A stretch of 64,000 bases of DNA, taken from Sipunculus nudus (lineage: Eukaryota; Annelida; Sipuncula; Golfingiida; Sipunculidae). The stretch covers positions 96,572,330-96,636,329 of the forward strand of contig CM049307.1 of the NCBI GenBank assembly GCA_026874595.1, read 5' to 3'. The first letter of the stretch is position 1. Every line of letters starts with the position of its first letter. This document shows, piece by piece, positions 50,401 through 54,918 of this stretch. A program made the position numbers and the translations under genes. A model generated the notes under the pieces. It worked only from the letters and a program-made list of their open reading frames with translations. It was not told the origin of the DNA and did no database searches.

Positions 50401-52468
50401 GTGAAGGTCACGGGAGCCATCTGTCCAAAAATTAGTTTCCGGATGATAATTCCTGCTTTTATTGATGTATAGATTTCAAACTTGACTTTTATATGTCCCA
50501 TTGAAGAGCAAGACCACAATTGATTTTGGGGTCATGAGGTCAAAGGTCAAGGTCACAGGACCAACATCTTCAAAAAGATTGTGGATTGATAGATGGAAAA
50601 AACAATAATTGCTTGCCAAGTGTCAGTATATGCTGCTAAAAATGGGGGCCTATTCTTAAAGGGGGGGGGGGGGCGTACTATGTCTGGGGATACTCTGGCA
50701 CCTGCGGTGCCAAGAAATATCTAGTTAGTATATTGATTTCACTTCACAAATGAAGTTACTCATTTTTCTGATAACATAGAAGAATTATAAATGTCTAATG
50801 TAAGTATGGTTGAAGTTTCAGATTACTATTTTTAAATATTTTAGGTACCATAAATAATCTAGTTTGTTCGTGTTTTAGAATCCATGCCTGCTCCTCCTCC
50901 TCCGCTTGATCACCGCATTGAGCCGCGGAGACAGAACCCTCCGGAGGAAGATGGAGGCTTCACAAGCTTTGAGATGCGAAGATCTCAACGCAAAAGCCAG
51001 CGCAGTCTCGCCAAAAGAAACGGAGTCCTTCCACCTTATTCTGCGTATGTTAAAATCTGTATTCAAACTGGGTCTGATGTGGTAGTGATTTGGCTGTCAC
51101 ATCACTTTCATATATATTGACATTACAAACTACAACAGTGTAATTATTACTGTTCTTAAGTCATGGTTGATGAATTATTATACATATTTGTTCTAATATT
51201 TATATACCTAGATTGCAAAATAGCCATGAAATTAAATGCATATTTATCTTTGATTTAAAATCACAATTTTGGAGTATGATTTACAAAATTAATCAGAATG
51301 ACATACATACTGTTTACATTATGGTGAAGAACCTTGATTGTCTTAAAAATATGAAATAAAAGTTCTCTCTATCAAATATGTCTACATCAGGTTGTCACTT
51401 CTGAAGAAACTTCCAATTCAGGAGTTTGTCTAAAATCTGAGATCATTATAAAGACATGAGAAAATCATTATAAAAATCAGAAGTAACCTTCAAGTAATTT
51501 TCTGTAGTTTAACCAGTGAGCTGACACATTTACTTTACATTTGTTTATTTACAGAGGTCCACCAAGACCAAGCCCAGGGAGCGTCAACTATTCTAATTAT
51601 TCAGACGATGATACCAAGACATATGCTGATGATAGTGATAGTTTAACAGAGAAAAAATCAGAGATTAGCTCCTCTCCAGATCCTTCTCAGGTATGTTCCT
51701 TTCTCCTGACTCTTACAGTGATCCCTCTGGGCCTGCTATGATCCTTACTTTTGACCCTTCCCTGATTACCAACATTATCCTAAAAATTATTATTTTCTGC
51801 ATTAACATAAATACATTTACCAATGGATAGTTCATACTTTTTTCTTAAAATTAAAAAAGTAAAGTTTTGGGTTAATGGTTAAATATTGTAAAAAAAATAT
51901 CTTTCAAATATATGAATGGTCAAGAACTTAAATAATGGCTCTGAAGCATTTTGTGTGAATGGATAATCTTCATTGGTACCAATCTGTAAATTACCATTTC
52001 TCTTTTATGCAACTTGTAGAAAAATTTGGTGATAGGAGCATTATTTAATTATTTATCTTTTTATTAGTTTTGAATTTTCAAATGTTAACTTACATGTATA
52101 CCAATAAATAATGTATCTTTATTTTGCTTACTTTTTCAATGTAGGTCAGTGATTCTGACCTTGAGACAGAAAAGGATGTTTACGGATATCCTCCACCACC
52201 ACCACCATTAGTTGTTCCGGATTTCCAGCAGCCGGAATACCAACCAGGATACCAACCGGAATTCCAACCGGAATTCCAAAATTCATATATAAACGATCCT
52301 GTAAGACAATCATGGAATCGTTACCAACAACCTTCAAATGCTTATAGTTACACAGACAGTGAGGTGGATAGTAGTCATTACGCGCCTAGTTTAAACGGTG
52401 GCCATGTTATAATGAACAATATGGCGGGCTCTCGGGCACCGTTACCTGGTTTCTCGTCATTTGTATAG
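11136..52468 (+). CDS. sdk: sidekick-family synaptic adhesion protein, 5' end missing (whole gene)
   Basis: Single-pass cell-surface protein of the sidekick family. Known family role: homophilic adhesion in neurons (layer-specific synapse choice in vertebrate retina) and at epithelial tricellular junctions in insects. The visible product, joined by exact GT-AG splicing in one frame, is about 2,061 residues: Ig2 1-101, Ig3 102-213, Ig4 214-308, Ig5 309-405, Ig6 406-497, FN3-1 498-599, FN3-2/3 600-806, FN3-4 807-903, FN3-5/6 904-1106, FN3-7 1107-1208, FN3-8 1209-1307, FN3-9 1308-1408, FN3-10 1409-1511, FN3-11 1512-1610, FN3-12 1611-1710, FN3-13 1711-1808, membrane helix about 1817-1840, tail to 2061. 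The tail ends GFSSFV, the family's class I PDZ ligand (MAGI-type partners are known). Thirteen FN3 domains match fly and vertebrate sidekicks. Most domain borders are phase-1 introns. Signal peptide and Ig1 are not seen and are presumed upstream. Identification rests on architecture, C-terminus and domain-by-domain resemblance. Confidence 0.95.
11466..11555 (+). repeat. short palindromic element of the TACAGTGGAACCT type
   Basis: Begins tacagtggtacctgctttgagcaaccacc and contains gcaggtggtctttt. Related copies lie at 12930-13110, 21345-21505 and 54828-54918; the last shows both ends as an inverted repeat. Confidence 0.5.
11941..12149 (+). repeat. 23-bp minisatellite beside the Ig3 acceptor
   Basis: Nine nearly identical copies of ggtgaacagttacatatgttt (plus 2 t), starting every 23 bp from 11943 to 12127. 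The last copy runs into the pyrimidine tract of the acceptor at 12161. Confidence 0.97.
12162..12267 (+). CDS. sdk: sdk exon: Ig3, first half
   Basis: Acceptor tgtgtttttag follows directly on a 23-bp minisatellite; donor AG|gtaagt. Phase 1 to phase 2. Encodes [15 protein letters not shown]... ending LECVANAR, with the B-strand cysteine. The arginine codon is split by the intron. Confidence 0.9.
12572..12801 (+). CDS. sdk: sdk exon: Ig3, second half
   Basis: Acceptor actatatttcag, donor G|gtgagt, phase 2 to 1. Carries INWYKV (core tryptophan), the DSGEYECEA motif with the F-strand cysteine, and ends SANLTVL, a typical G strand. Joins in frame with the preceding VANAR segment. Confidence 0.92.
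12930..13110 (+). repeat. short palindromic element, TACAGTGGAACCT type
   Basis: Reads gtgaaacctgtgtaataagaccacc at the left and cagataggttccattgta at the right. These are imperfect inverted ends shared with 54828-54918. Confidence 0.55.
13106..13205 (+). repeat. AAT/GTAATA microsatellite
   Basis: Imperfect (aataat/agtaat) run of about 100 bp between the preceding element and the Ig4 exon. Confidence 0.85.
13339..13495 (+). CDS. sdk: sdk exon: Ig4, first half
   Basis: Acceptor tatctctgtag, donor AG|gtaaga, phase 1 to 2. Encodes [16 protein letters not shown]..., [12 protein letters not shown] (B-strand cysteine) and VVKWYRNAE (core tryptophan), ending AANDR. The intron falls in the same phase as in Ig3. 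Confidence 0.9.
14228..14355 (+). CDS. sdk: sdk exon: Ig4, second half
   Basis: Acceptor ttttatttcag, donor A|gtgagt, phase 2 to 1. Encodes [26 protein letters not shown] and WLQVL. Besides the F-strand cysteine there is a second cysteine two residues later (QCFC), unusual for an Ig F strand. Confidence 0.92.
14770..15968 (+). mobile_element. non-autonomous repeat with GGTGGCGCCACC modules, copy 1
   Basis: Shares long blocks with 48760-50723: gtaactcaaaaaatatttcac, ctaatggacagatttct, gggttatgggatga, gggtcatgacctt, and the end ttgcttgccaagtgtcag ... ggcacctgca-ggccaagaaatat. It contains six related ggtggcgccacc-like modules (14845, 15164, about 15326, 15470, 15602 and 15747). No coding frame. 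Confidence 0.8.
16207..16323 (+). CDS. sdk: sdk exon: Ig5, first half
   Basis: Acceptor gttttgcag, donor G|gttagt, phase 1 to 1. Encodes [32 protein letters not shown] (B-strand cysteine) and AISWSK (core tryptophan). Confidence 0.92.
16361..16377 (+). repeat. poly-G run
   Basis: About 14 consecutive G in the intron splitting Ig5, soon after the donor at 16324. Confidence 0.9.
16895..17068 (+). CDS. sdk: sdk exon: Ig5, second half
   Basis: Acceptor cttgacctttcag; donor ctag|gtctgtg is a poor match to consensus. Phase 1 to 1. Encodes [14 protein letters not shown]..., then [18 protein letters not shown] and FLTVL. The CC pair in EEICCS adds two cysteines to the two expected for an Ig domain. 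The last 13 bases of this exon and its donor resemble the unit of the 55-bp minisatellite that follows at once. Confidence 0.9.
17056..18810 (+). repeat. 55-bp minisatellite starting in the Ig5 exon
   Basis: From 17096 to 18800 there are exactly 31 units of 55 bp (ctgactgtcctgagtctgtg + tgaacttgttatataataat + ttatatctcactta + a/t), then a 10-bp stub. Variants are only a/t at the unit end and gttata/gttgta in the middle. A truncated 40-bp unit (17056-17095) overlaps the last 13 bases of the exon and its donor. Confidence 0.97.
19256..19531 (+). CDS. sdk: sdk exon: Ig6
   Basis: Acceptor gtaattacag, donor G|gtgaga, phase 1 to 1; a whole Ig domain in one exon. [61 protein letters not shown]. Both cysteines and the core tryptophan are present. 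It matches the last Ig of sidekicks, whose NDSA segment I recognise. Confidence 0.95.
20124..20255 (+). CDS. sdk: sdk exon: FN3-1, first half
   Basis: Acceptor tctttgcag, donor G|gtaggc, phase 1 to 1. Encodes [14 protein letters not shown]..., [15 protein letters not shown] and FVIQYRL: FN3 strands A to C with the conserved tryptophan. Confidence 0.93.
20937..21110 (+). CDS. sdk: sdk exon: FN3-1, second half
   Basis: Acceptor gtttatgacag, donor C|gtaagt, phase 1 to 1. Encodes [11 protein letters not shown]..., [19 protein letters not shown] and [10 protein letters not shown]: the tyrosine corner and F/G strands of FN3. Confidence 0.93.
21345..21505 (+). repeat. short element of the TACAGTGGAACCT type
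   Basis: Starts tacagtggaacctcacattt and contains repeated gtggtcgta/gtggtcat/gtggtcgc blocks, ending in ggtggggttcaaatg. Confidence 0.5.
21880..22500 (+). CDS. sdk: sdk exon: FN3-2 and FN3-3
   Basis: Largest coding exon (621 nt), acceptor atatattttag, donor G|gttagt, phase 1 to 1. It holds two complete FN3 domains: [16 protein letters not shown]...[13 protein letters not shown], then [15 protein letters not shown]...[13 protein letters not shown]...[13 protein letters not shown] and VQTLED. PQF-GINQGY is a sidekick FN3-3 signature known to me. The open frame extends upstream to 21759, but the 5' 40 or so codons are intronic. Confidence 0.95.
22912..23010 (+). CDS. sdk: sdk exon: FN3-4, first half
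   Basis: Acceptor tgtatgtttcag, donor GG|gtaagtg, phase 1 to 1. Encodes [34 protein letters not shown] repeat begins 12 nt past the donor. Confidence 0.93.
23023..23042 (+). repeat. GT microsatellite next to a splice donor
   Basis: (GT)10 starting 12 nt after the donor of the FN3-4 first-half exon, followed by a shorter tgtgtgtgtg block near 23056. Confidence 0.95.
23221..25263 (+). mobile_element. AGCTCAG-type element with internal 335-bp tandem units
   Basis: Left end agctcagctgactgaaagtc-atctgagct (hairpin), then a gtccgtctgtct microsatellite. The interior repeats about every 335 bp (tgttaac-gggcacaaat at 23321, 23653, 23988, 24328, 24646), then at half length (24809, 24973). The right end is gtcagctgagcgtcatgacc-cctgggtcacttgttg. 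Left GCTCAGCTGAC and right GTCAGCTGAGC are inverted repeats. No transposase frame. Confidence 0.85.
25562..25753 (+). CDS. sdk: sdk exon: FN3-4, second half
   Basis: Acceptor tttattttcag, donor CAG|gtacta, phase 1 to 1. Encodes [49 protein letters not shown]. Separated from its first half by a 2.5-kb intron filled by a repeat element. Confidence 0.93.
26097..26511 (+). mobile_element. short inverted-repeat element, hAT-like ends
   Basis: Left end catggttcctgctgg pairs with right end gatgcaagaaccctg (11 of 13 terminal bases inverted). Contains ggtcttaaa blocks. No coding capacity; the class call from the CAGGG-like end is weak and no target-site duplication is clear. Confidence 0.45.
26546..26916 (+). 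CDS. sdk: sdk exon: FN3-5 and start of FN3-6
   Basis: Acceptor caacatttcag, donor ACG|gtatgt, phase 1 to 0. FN3-5: [66 protein letters not shown]3-6 begins [19 protein letters not shown] and stops at VRWT. The TSISRW-VEAQVG stretch is strongly conserved in sidekicks as I know them. Confidence 0.95.
27439..27676 (+). CDS. sdk: sdk exon: FN3-6, rest
   Basis: Acceptor tcatctgcag, donor TG|gtaagc, phase 0 to 1. Encodes [40 protein letters not shown] and VEQTRES. Confidence 0.93.
28187..28302 (+). CDS. sdk: sdk exon: FN3-7, first half
   Basis: Acceptor aatattccag, donor AAG|gtcagt, phase 1 to 0, 116 nt. Encodes [39 protein letters not shown]. Confidence 0.93.
28446..29425 (+). mobile_element. 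repeat with GGGCCCCGCTT hairpin and about 148-bp tandem units
   Basis: Starts with the hairpin gggccccgcttgacaagcgg-tgccc, then a gtccgtccttctgtcc tract. Five tandem units follow at about 148-bp spacing (agctttccc/aaattcacaggga near 28545, 28690, 28845, 28990, 29125). It ends ggggccctctgaggacc...cacatCTAG before T. Confidence 0.8.
29745..29934 (+). CDS. sdk: sdk exon: FN3-7, second half
   Basis: Acceptor tggttttccag, donor TG|gtatgt, phase 0 to 1. Encodes [55 protein letters not shown]. Confidence 0.93.
30225..30521 (+). CDS. sdk: sdk exon: FN3-8
   Basis: Acceptor tttattgcag, donor A|gtaagt, phase 1 to 1; one complete FN3 domain. [44 protein letters not shown]-type F strand ([17 protein letters not shown]), VGTFLDR. 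Sixty bases upstream is a diverged copy of this acceptor and exon start, open and in frame (see findings). Confidence 0.94.
31157..31355 (+). CDS. sdk: sdk exon: FN3-9, first half
   Basis: Acceptor tttcttcaaag, donor GG|gtgagt, phase 1 to 2. Encodes [59 protein letters not shown]. The phase-2 intron is unlike the other FN3 splits. Confidence 0.93.
31764..31867 (+). CDS. sdk: sdk exon: FN3-9, second half
   Basis: Acceptor ctcattacag, donor G|gtatgt, phase 2 to 1. Encodes [34 protein letters not shown]. Confidence 0.93.
32725..32795 (+). CDS. sdk: sdk exon: FN3-10, shared first half
   Basis: Acceptor tcaattttcag, donor GAG|gtacag, phase 1 to 0, only 71 nt. Encodes [18 protein letters not shown] and VLVTWE. 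The VVPHT-S-VLV-W pattern matches sidekick FN3-10 as I know it. Two different exons downstream can complete the domain (33302-33530 or 37881-38118); this exon's phase-0 end fits both. Confidence 0.92.
33302..33530 (+). CDS. sdk: sdk exon: FN3-10 second half, version A (predicted alternative)
   Basis: Phase 0 to 1, 229 nt, 76 residues, fully open. Starts [18 protein letters not shown] and ends [18 protein letters not shown]...VLYMEI. The acceptor (ttcgtatggtag) has almost no pyrimidine tract, fitting a regulated exon; the donor is TTG|gtatgc. It resembles version B at PP--SWNGD, G, Y, YE-K-YN-G. It cannot be spliced to version B without a frameshift. An unpaired domain with its own missing first half is the alternative, but none was found in 33531-37880. 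Confidence 0.85.
34396..37042 (+). mobile_element. 2.6-kb AGCTCAG-type element, copy 1
   Basis: Left end agctcagctgactataagtc-atctgagct, gtccgtc microsatellite, two internal related units (near 34500 and 35190), right end cagctgagcgtcgtgaccca-taggtcccttgtt. Nearly the same sequence recurs at 43783-46332 in the same orientation. No transposase-like frame. Confidence 0.9.
37125..37460 (+). repeat. degenerate tandem repeat, about 35-bp unit
   Basis: Repeats of ataaaaatatactaaattct-cccttgg with many substitutions and A-run length changes. Confidence 0.75.
37881..38118 (+). CDS. sdk: sdk exon: FN3-10 second half, version B (predicted alternative)
   Basis: Acceptor ttttacttgcag, donor TG|gtaaga, phase 0 to 1, 238 nt, 79 residues. 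Starts [18 protein letters not shown] and ends [20 protein letters not shown]...VYVGEA. The GFR--Y--LLY and GDGP--PP--V-VGEA stretches match vertebrate sidekick FN3-10 better than version A does, so B looks ancestral. The frame stays open about 105 nt upstream of the acceptor, which I take as chance. Confidence 0.9.
38804..38919 (+). CDS. sdk: sdk exon: FN3-11, first half
   Basis: Acceptor tttatgttcag, donor AAG|gtaaat, phase 1 to 0, 116 nt, the same length and phases as the FN3-7 first half. Encodes [39 protein letters not shown]. Its phase-1 start accepts either FN3-10 version. Confidence 0.93.
39529..39709 (+). CDS. sdk: sdk exon: FN3-11, second half
   Basis: Acceptor gttttatcgtag, donor AG|gtatgt, phase 0 to 1. 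Encodes [52 protein letters not shown]. Confidence 0.93.
40391..40528 (+). CDS. sdk: sdk exon: FN3-12, first half
   Basis: Acceptor tgtgttcacag, donor TG|gtaata, phase 1 to 1. Encodes [46 protein letters not shown]. Confidence 0.93.
40936..41724 (+). repeat. 20-bp minisatellite running into the FN3-12 acceptor
   Basis: Close to 40 diverged copies of tattacattatgactgtttg in 20-bp register, with occasional indels. The last copy reads tatgacag, of which ag is the splice acceptor of the exon at 41725. Confidence 0.92.
41725..41886 (+). CDS. sdk: sdk exon: FN3-12, second half
   Basis: The acceptor tttgtatgacag lies inside the last unit of a 20-bp tandem array; donor CAG|gtatgc. Phase 1 to 1. Encodes [51 protein letters not shown]. 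Confidence 0.93.
43783..46332 (+). mobile_element. 2.6-kb AGCTCAG-type element, copy 2
   Basis: Direct repeat of 34396-37042 with scattered substitutions and small indels (e.g. shared gatgtggcacgttttgaaac, and cagctgagcg...gacccataggtcccttgtt at the end). The left flank carries agtggtgccacctgat. Confidence 0.9.
46561..46593 (+). mobile_element. isolated 3' end of an AGCTCAG-type element
   Basis: Reads agctgagcatcatgaccca-tgggtcacttgttg, matching the right end of 23221-25263. No matching left end is nearby. Confidence 0.75.
46664..46792 (+). CDS. sdk: sdk exon: FN3-13, first half
   Basis: Acceptor tttttgctccaag, donor AG|gtatgc, phase 1 to 1. Encodes [43 protein letters not shown]. It follows a 4.8-kb intron that holds the second 2.6-kb repeat copy. 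Confidence 0.92.
46838..47108 (+). repeat. degenerate tandem repeat, about 38-40-bp unit
   Basis: Repeated tttgattgg-tagaatggatcattcta blocks starting about 45 nt after the donor of the FN3-13 first-half exon. Confidence 0.8.
47277..47441 (+). CDS. sdk: sdk exon: FN3-13, second half
   Basis: Acceptor actttattttcag, donor AG|gtgtga, phase 1 to 1. Encodes [52 protein letters not shown]. End of the extracellular FN3 stalk. Confidence 0.93.
47474..47955 (+). mobile_element. short element with GTCTCCCC inverted ends
   Basis: Left end atgtctcccccc-ccaggggagacat, right end gggggagacatatatctg followed by the perfect hairpin tttttgc-gct-gcaaaaa. The interior has repeated gaccttcatcttcaaggtcaaatctgc-type blocks. 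Non-coding. Confidence 0.75.
48332..48469 (+). CDS. sdk: sdk exon: juxtamembrane and transmembrane helix
   Basis: Acceptor gttatttgcag, donor AAG|gtaaac, phase 1 to 1. Encodes [10 protein letters not shown], then the hydrophobic run [20 protein letters not shown], then [16 protein letters not shown], a basic stop-transfer segment. FY--WWFLV before the helix is typical of sidekicks. Confidence 0.95.
48760..50723 (+). mobile_element. non-autonomous repeat, copy 2, with 288-bp tandem array
   Basis: Same family as 14770-15968. The interior has expanded into units of about 288 bp (equivalent points at 49383, 49673, 49960, 50248, 50536), each with an AGGTCAAAGGTCAAGGTCA block. The right end is tggcacctgcggtgcca (7-bp stem, 3-nt loop), 8 nt, then CTAG before T. 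The left boundary is approximate. Confidence 0.85.
50879..51044 (+). CDS. sdk: sdk exon: cytoplasmic tail, part 1
   Basis: Acceptor ttcgtgttttag, donor TGC|gtatgt, phase 1 to 2. Encodes [37 protein letters not shown] and [12 protein letters not shown]. It contains a short proline run and basic patches; KRNG is conserved in the family as I recall it. Confidence 0.92.
51555..51690 (+). CDS. sdk: sdk exon: cytoplasmic tail, part 2
   Basis: Acceptor tttatttacag, donor CAG|gtatgt, phase 2 to 0. Encodes [20 protein letters not shown] and [27 protein letters not shown] and SLTEK-SEIS are recognisable sidekick tail motifs. Confidence 0.94.
52145..52468 (+). CDS. sdk: sdk last coding exon: tail end with PDZ ligand
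   Basis: Acceptor tttttcaatgtag, phase 0, stop TAG at 52466-52468. Encodes [20 protein letters not shown], a tyrosine/phenylalanine-rich tandem [22 protein letters not shown] (conserved in the family) and the terminal LPGFSSFV. The last residues form a class I PDZ ligand. The YQP/FQP mini-repeat is not something I recall from vertebrate sidekicks. Confidence 0.96.
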   Translation, partial: VSDSDLETEKDVYGYPPPPPPLVVPDFQQPEYQPGYQPEFQPEFQNSYINDPVRQSWNRYQQPSNAYSYTDSEVDSSHYAPSLNGGHVIMNNMAGSRAPLPGFSSFV

Positions 52469-52809
52469 CACATAGGTAATTTTATAATTAGCATGCACAC
52501 TGCATATTTTGATATTTCATGATGTCTGGTACAATGCCAGGAATCACTAGGAGAATATACACCACTTGTCAAGGAAACCCGGTTGTGACTTGATGTGATT
52601 GCTTCAGTACTGGAAAAAATATCCTCTCTAAGGTAGTCGGAGTGAGTACCCTCAAGCTGAGGTACTCAGGGCCAAGCAAGCAGTATTTATAAAATTGGAG
52701 CCTTGGAGAATAATTATGCTGGAAGAAGAAATGGATCTATTTAAGAAATGGAGAAATAGCAAATGTAACCATGGTAACAGAAAACATGGTTTATGTTTGG
52801 AAACAAGGT

Positions 52810-53220
52810 GCATGATGGGTAATGGGTTGGTTCAGGTGCAGGACAGTACTCAGATGCATTATGGGAATATGGGGGTAAAGCAGCATGTGGTCAGTGCTGA
52901 TTGCAGTGCATTATGAAAAAATATTTCAGTAAGATGATAATGGTTACATAAAGGTGCTGCATTATGGAAAATGAAATGATAGAAATGCATCTTGGGAAGA
53001 CAAATGATCCAGTATATCATGGAACTTGTGAAAAAATAAACCTACAAATTTAAAGTATTATGGGAAATGAGGCTTCAGTTGCATTATACGAAATGAGGCT
53101 CCAGTTGGGAAATGATGTCTCACTTGCATCGTGGGAAATGAGGTTCCAGATGCATCATGGGAGATGAACATTCTAATGGATTATGGGAATGTCAGGCTTA
53201 AGATGCATGATGGGATGTCT
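52810..53220 (+). repeat. GCATNATGGGA repeats in the sdk 3' UTR
   Basis: About twelve degenerate copies of tgcatnatgggaaatgaggc-tccag (e.g. 52810, 52854, 52957, 52985, 53057, 53080, 53124, 53149, 53177, 53202), irregularly spaced. Confidence 0.75.
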
Positions 53221-54827
53221 TCCTACCAGTGTGTCAGCTGTATATTAATGGCAGATTAATGGCAGAGTCTTGCACAAAGATCCTTATTATGACAGTTGAC
53301 TGTGAAAATATGAAAACTGTCAGAATAGGAATGTGACTGTAATGAAAAATGACTGAAATGAAAACATGAATTAGTACTTTCTTGTGCTGATTCATAAAAT
53401 AAGTTTTGTCAATTTCTGAAGTGTCATCCTCAGTGTCATTTCCAACTGCTAAAGTCAGCTCCTGACAACAAATATGCATTTTCCCAGATCTGTCACAGGT
53501 GCCCCAGGGAAAGGTGTGTGATGTTGACACTTCTTACTTTTACTGTGGCTACACTGTTACAGCAGCTTGAGTCGGTGTGATATTCACTCAGTCAAACAAG
53601 TGGTGTTGTGGTTTGATATAACTACATCTCATGTTTCCATTTGATATTAATCATCCTTCATCAATACCAACATCCTAATAGCATCATTATTATATTACAT
53701 GCTGTCCAGTGTTAATATAGGCATGGACAGGACTGTAATTAAGTATATACATGAATTGATTGGTATATTTGCACGTGAATGATTGTGTGCTGTTGATGCG
53801 TGTTGGTAATTTTGAGTTGTGCATTTTCTACCATGTACAGTTTAGAAATCTGTCAAACAGAATAAGTTCTGAATGTACAGCAAAATATTTTCCTCTTTAA
53901 ATATCAGATCCAGGTATATATACATGAACACAATGACACAAAGAACATAGATTTTATTATAAGCACCTACTGCTGCATATTTAGCACAGCTAAGTAGAAA
54001 GTTGTAAACATGCTTGAAGTCAGTGAGGAAGGAAGATTAACTAAAATATTCACAGGTTGTTCTTATGATTTTATTAATTAAATACCAAAGAAGTAATAAG
54101 AAATCCATCTTTAGATGTAACACTTTTGCAGAATATATAATTATATGTATTTTATTATTAGAATACAGGACACTAAGGACACGGCATCTGCCTGGTAGTT
54201 CAGTATTTTATCAGCCACATCTTTTGTGATTTTATTTGCTCTGGAGCTGGCTCCAAATGCAAACAATGATCACTTATCATATGCAAATTAAAACACATTT
54301 ATGTGCAGAATTTTCATGTATTATTATAAGCATGTAGATAATGAAAAGGCTTGTCTTTTATACATCTTTGATATATGGATTATTGTGAGCTGAGAAGTAA
54401 TTTGGTAATGTTCAGAAATTATAAATAAGAATGCAGTATCATCTAATGTAACAATGTGCAATAAATTATAAGGTATTAAAAGGATTTTTAGGTGGCTAAT
54501 GAAACCATTAATGGTTACTTGAAAAAAAAATACCAATCAGAATTTCATGCATGCTTTTGCTAATGTTACCATGTTAAATCCCAGTCTGTTACTTTGGTTG
54601 CAGTTGAAGTAGGTTATAGACTACACATGCATTTCCAAAATATTATGCAATTAAATGTAGGAAGTTCATTTACATTTATTAGTGTTTAGTATATTTTATT
54701 ATATGATTACAGACCAAAAAAAGTGTACCCAGGTTTTATAGATGTAATGCAGATCTGTTGGTGGCCATCTTTTCAAAGACGCAACTAGTACAGACACATC
54801 ACATTTTAATCAGTTGCTTGTACATAC

Positions 54828-54918
54828 AGTAAAAACCTTGTTATAATACCACCTGAAGGACTGGGCAAAAGTGGTCTTAATTCACAGGAGGTCTTTCAGA
54901 CAGGTTCCACTGTACATG
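54828..54918. repeat. short palindromic element, TACAGT...ACTGTA ends
   Basis: Left tacagtaaaaaccttgttat, right gacaggttccactgtaca; the outer 12-13 bases are imperfect inverted repeats. Best-preserved member of the family also seen at 11466, 12930 and 21345. Confidence 0.65.

Larger units (their letters stand above)
12268..52144. other. sdk introns without notable content
   Basis: These introns longer than 300 bp show only unstructured AT-rich sequence to my reading: 12268-12571, 13496-14227, 19532-20123, 22501-22911, 26917-27438, 27677-28186, 30522-31156, 31356-31763, 31868-32724, 32796-33301, 38119-38803, 38920-39528, 39710-40390, 51045-51554 and 51691-52144. Intron 20256-20936 is plain except for AGGTCA-like half-sites near its 3' end. 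The other introns hold the repeats listed separately. Confidence 0.6.
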
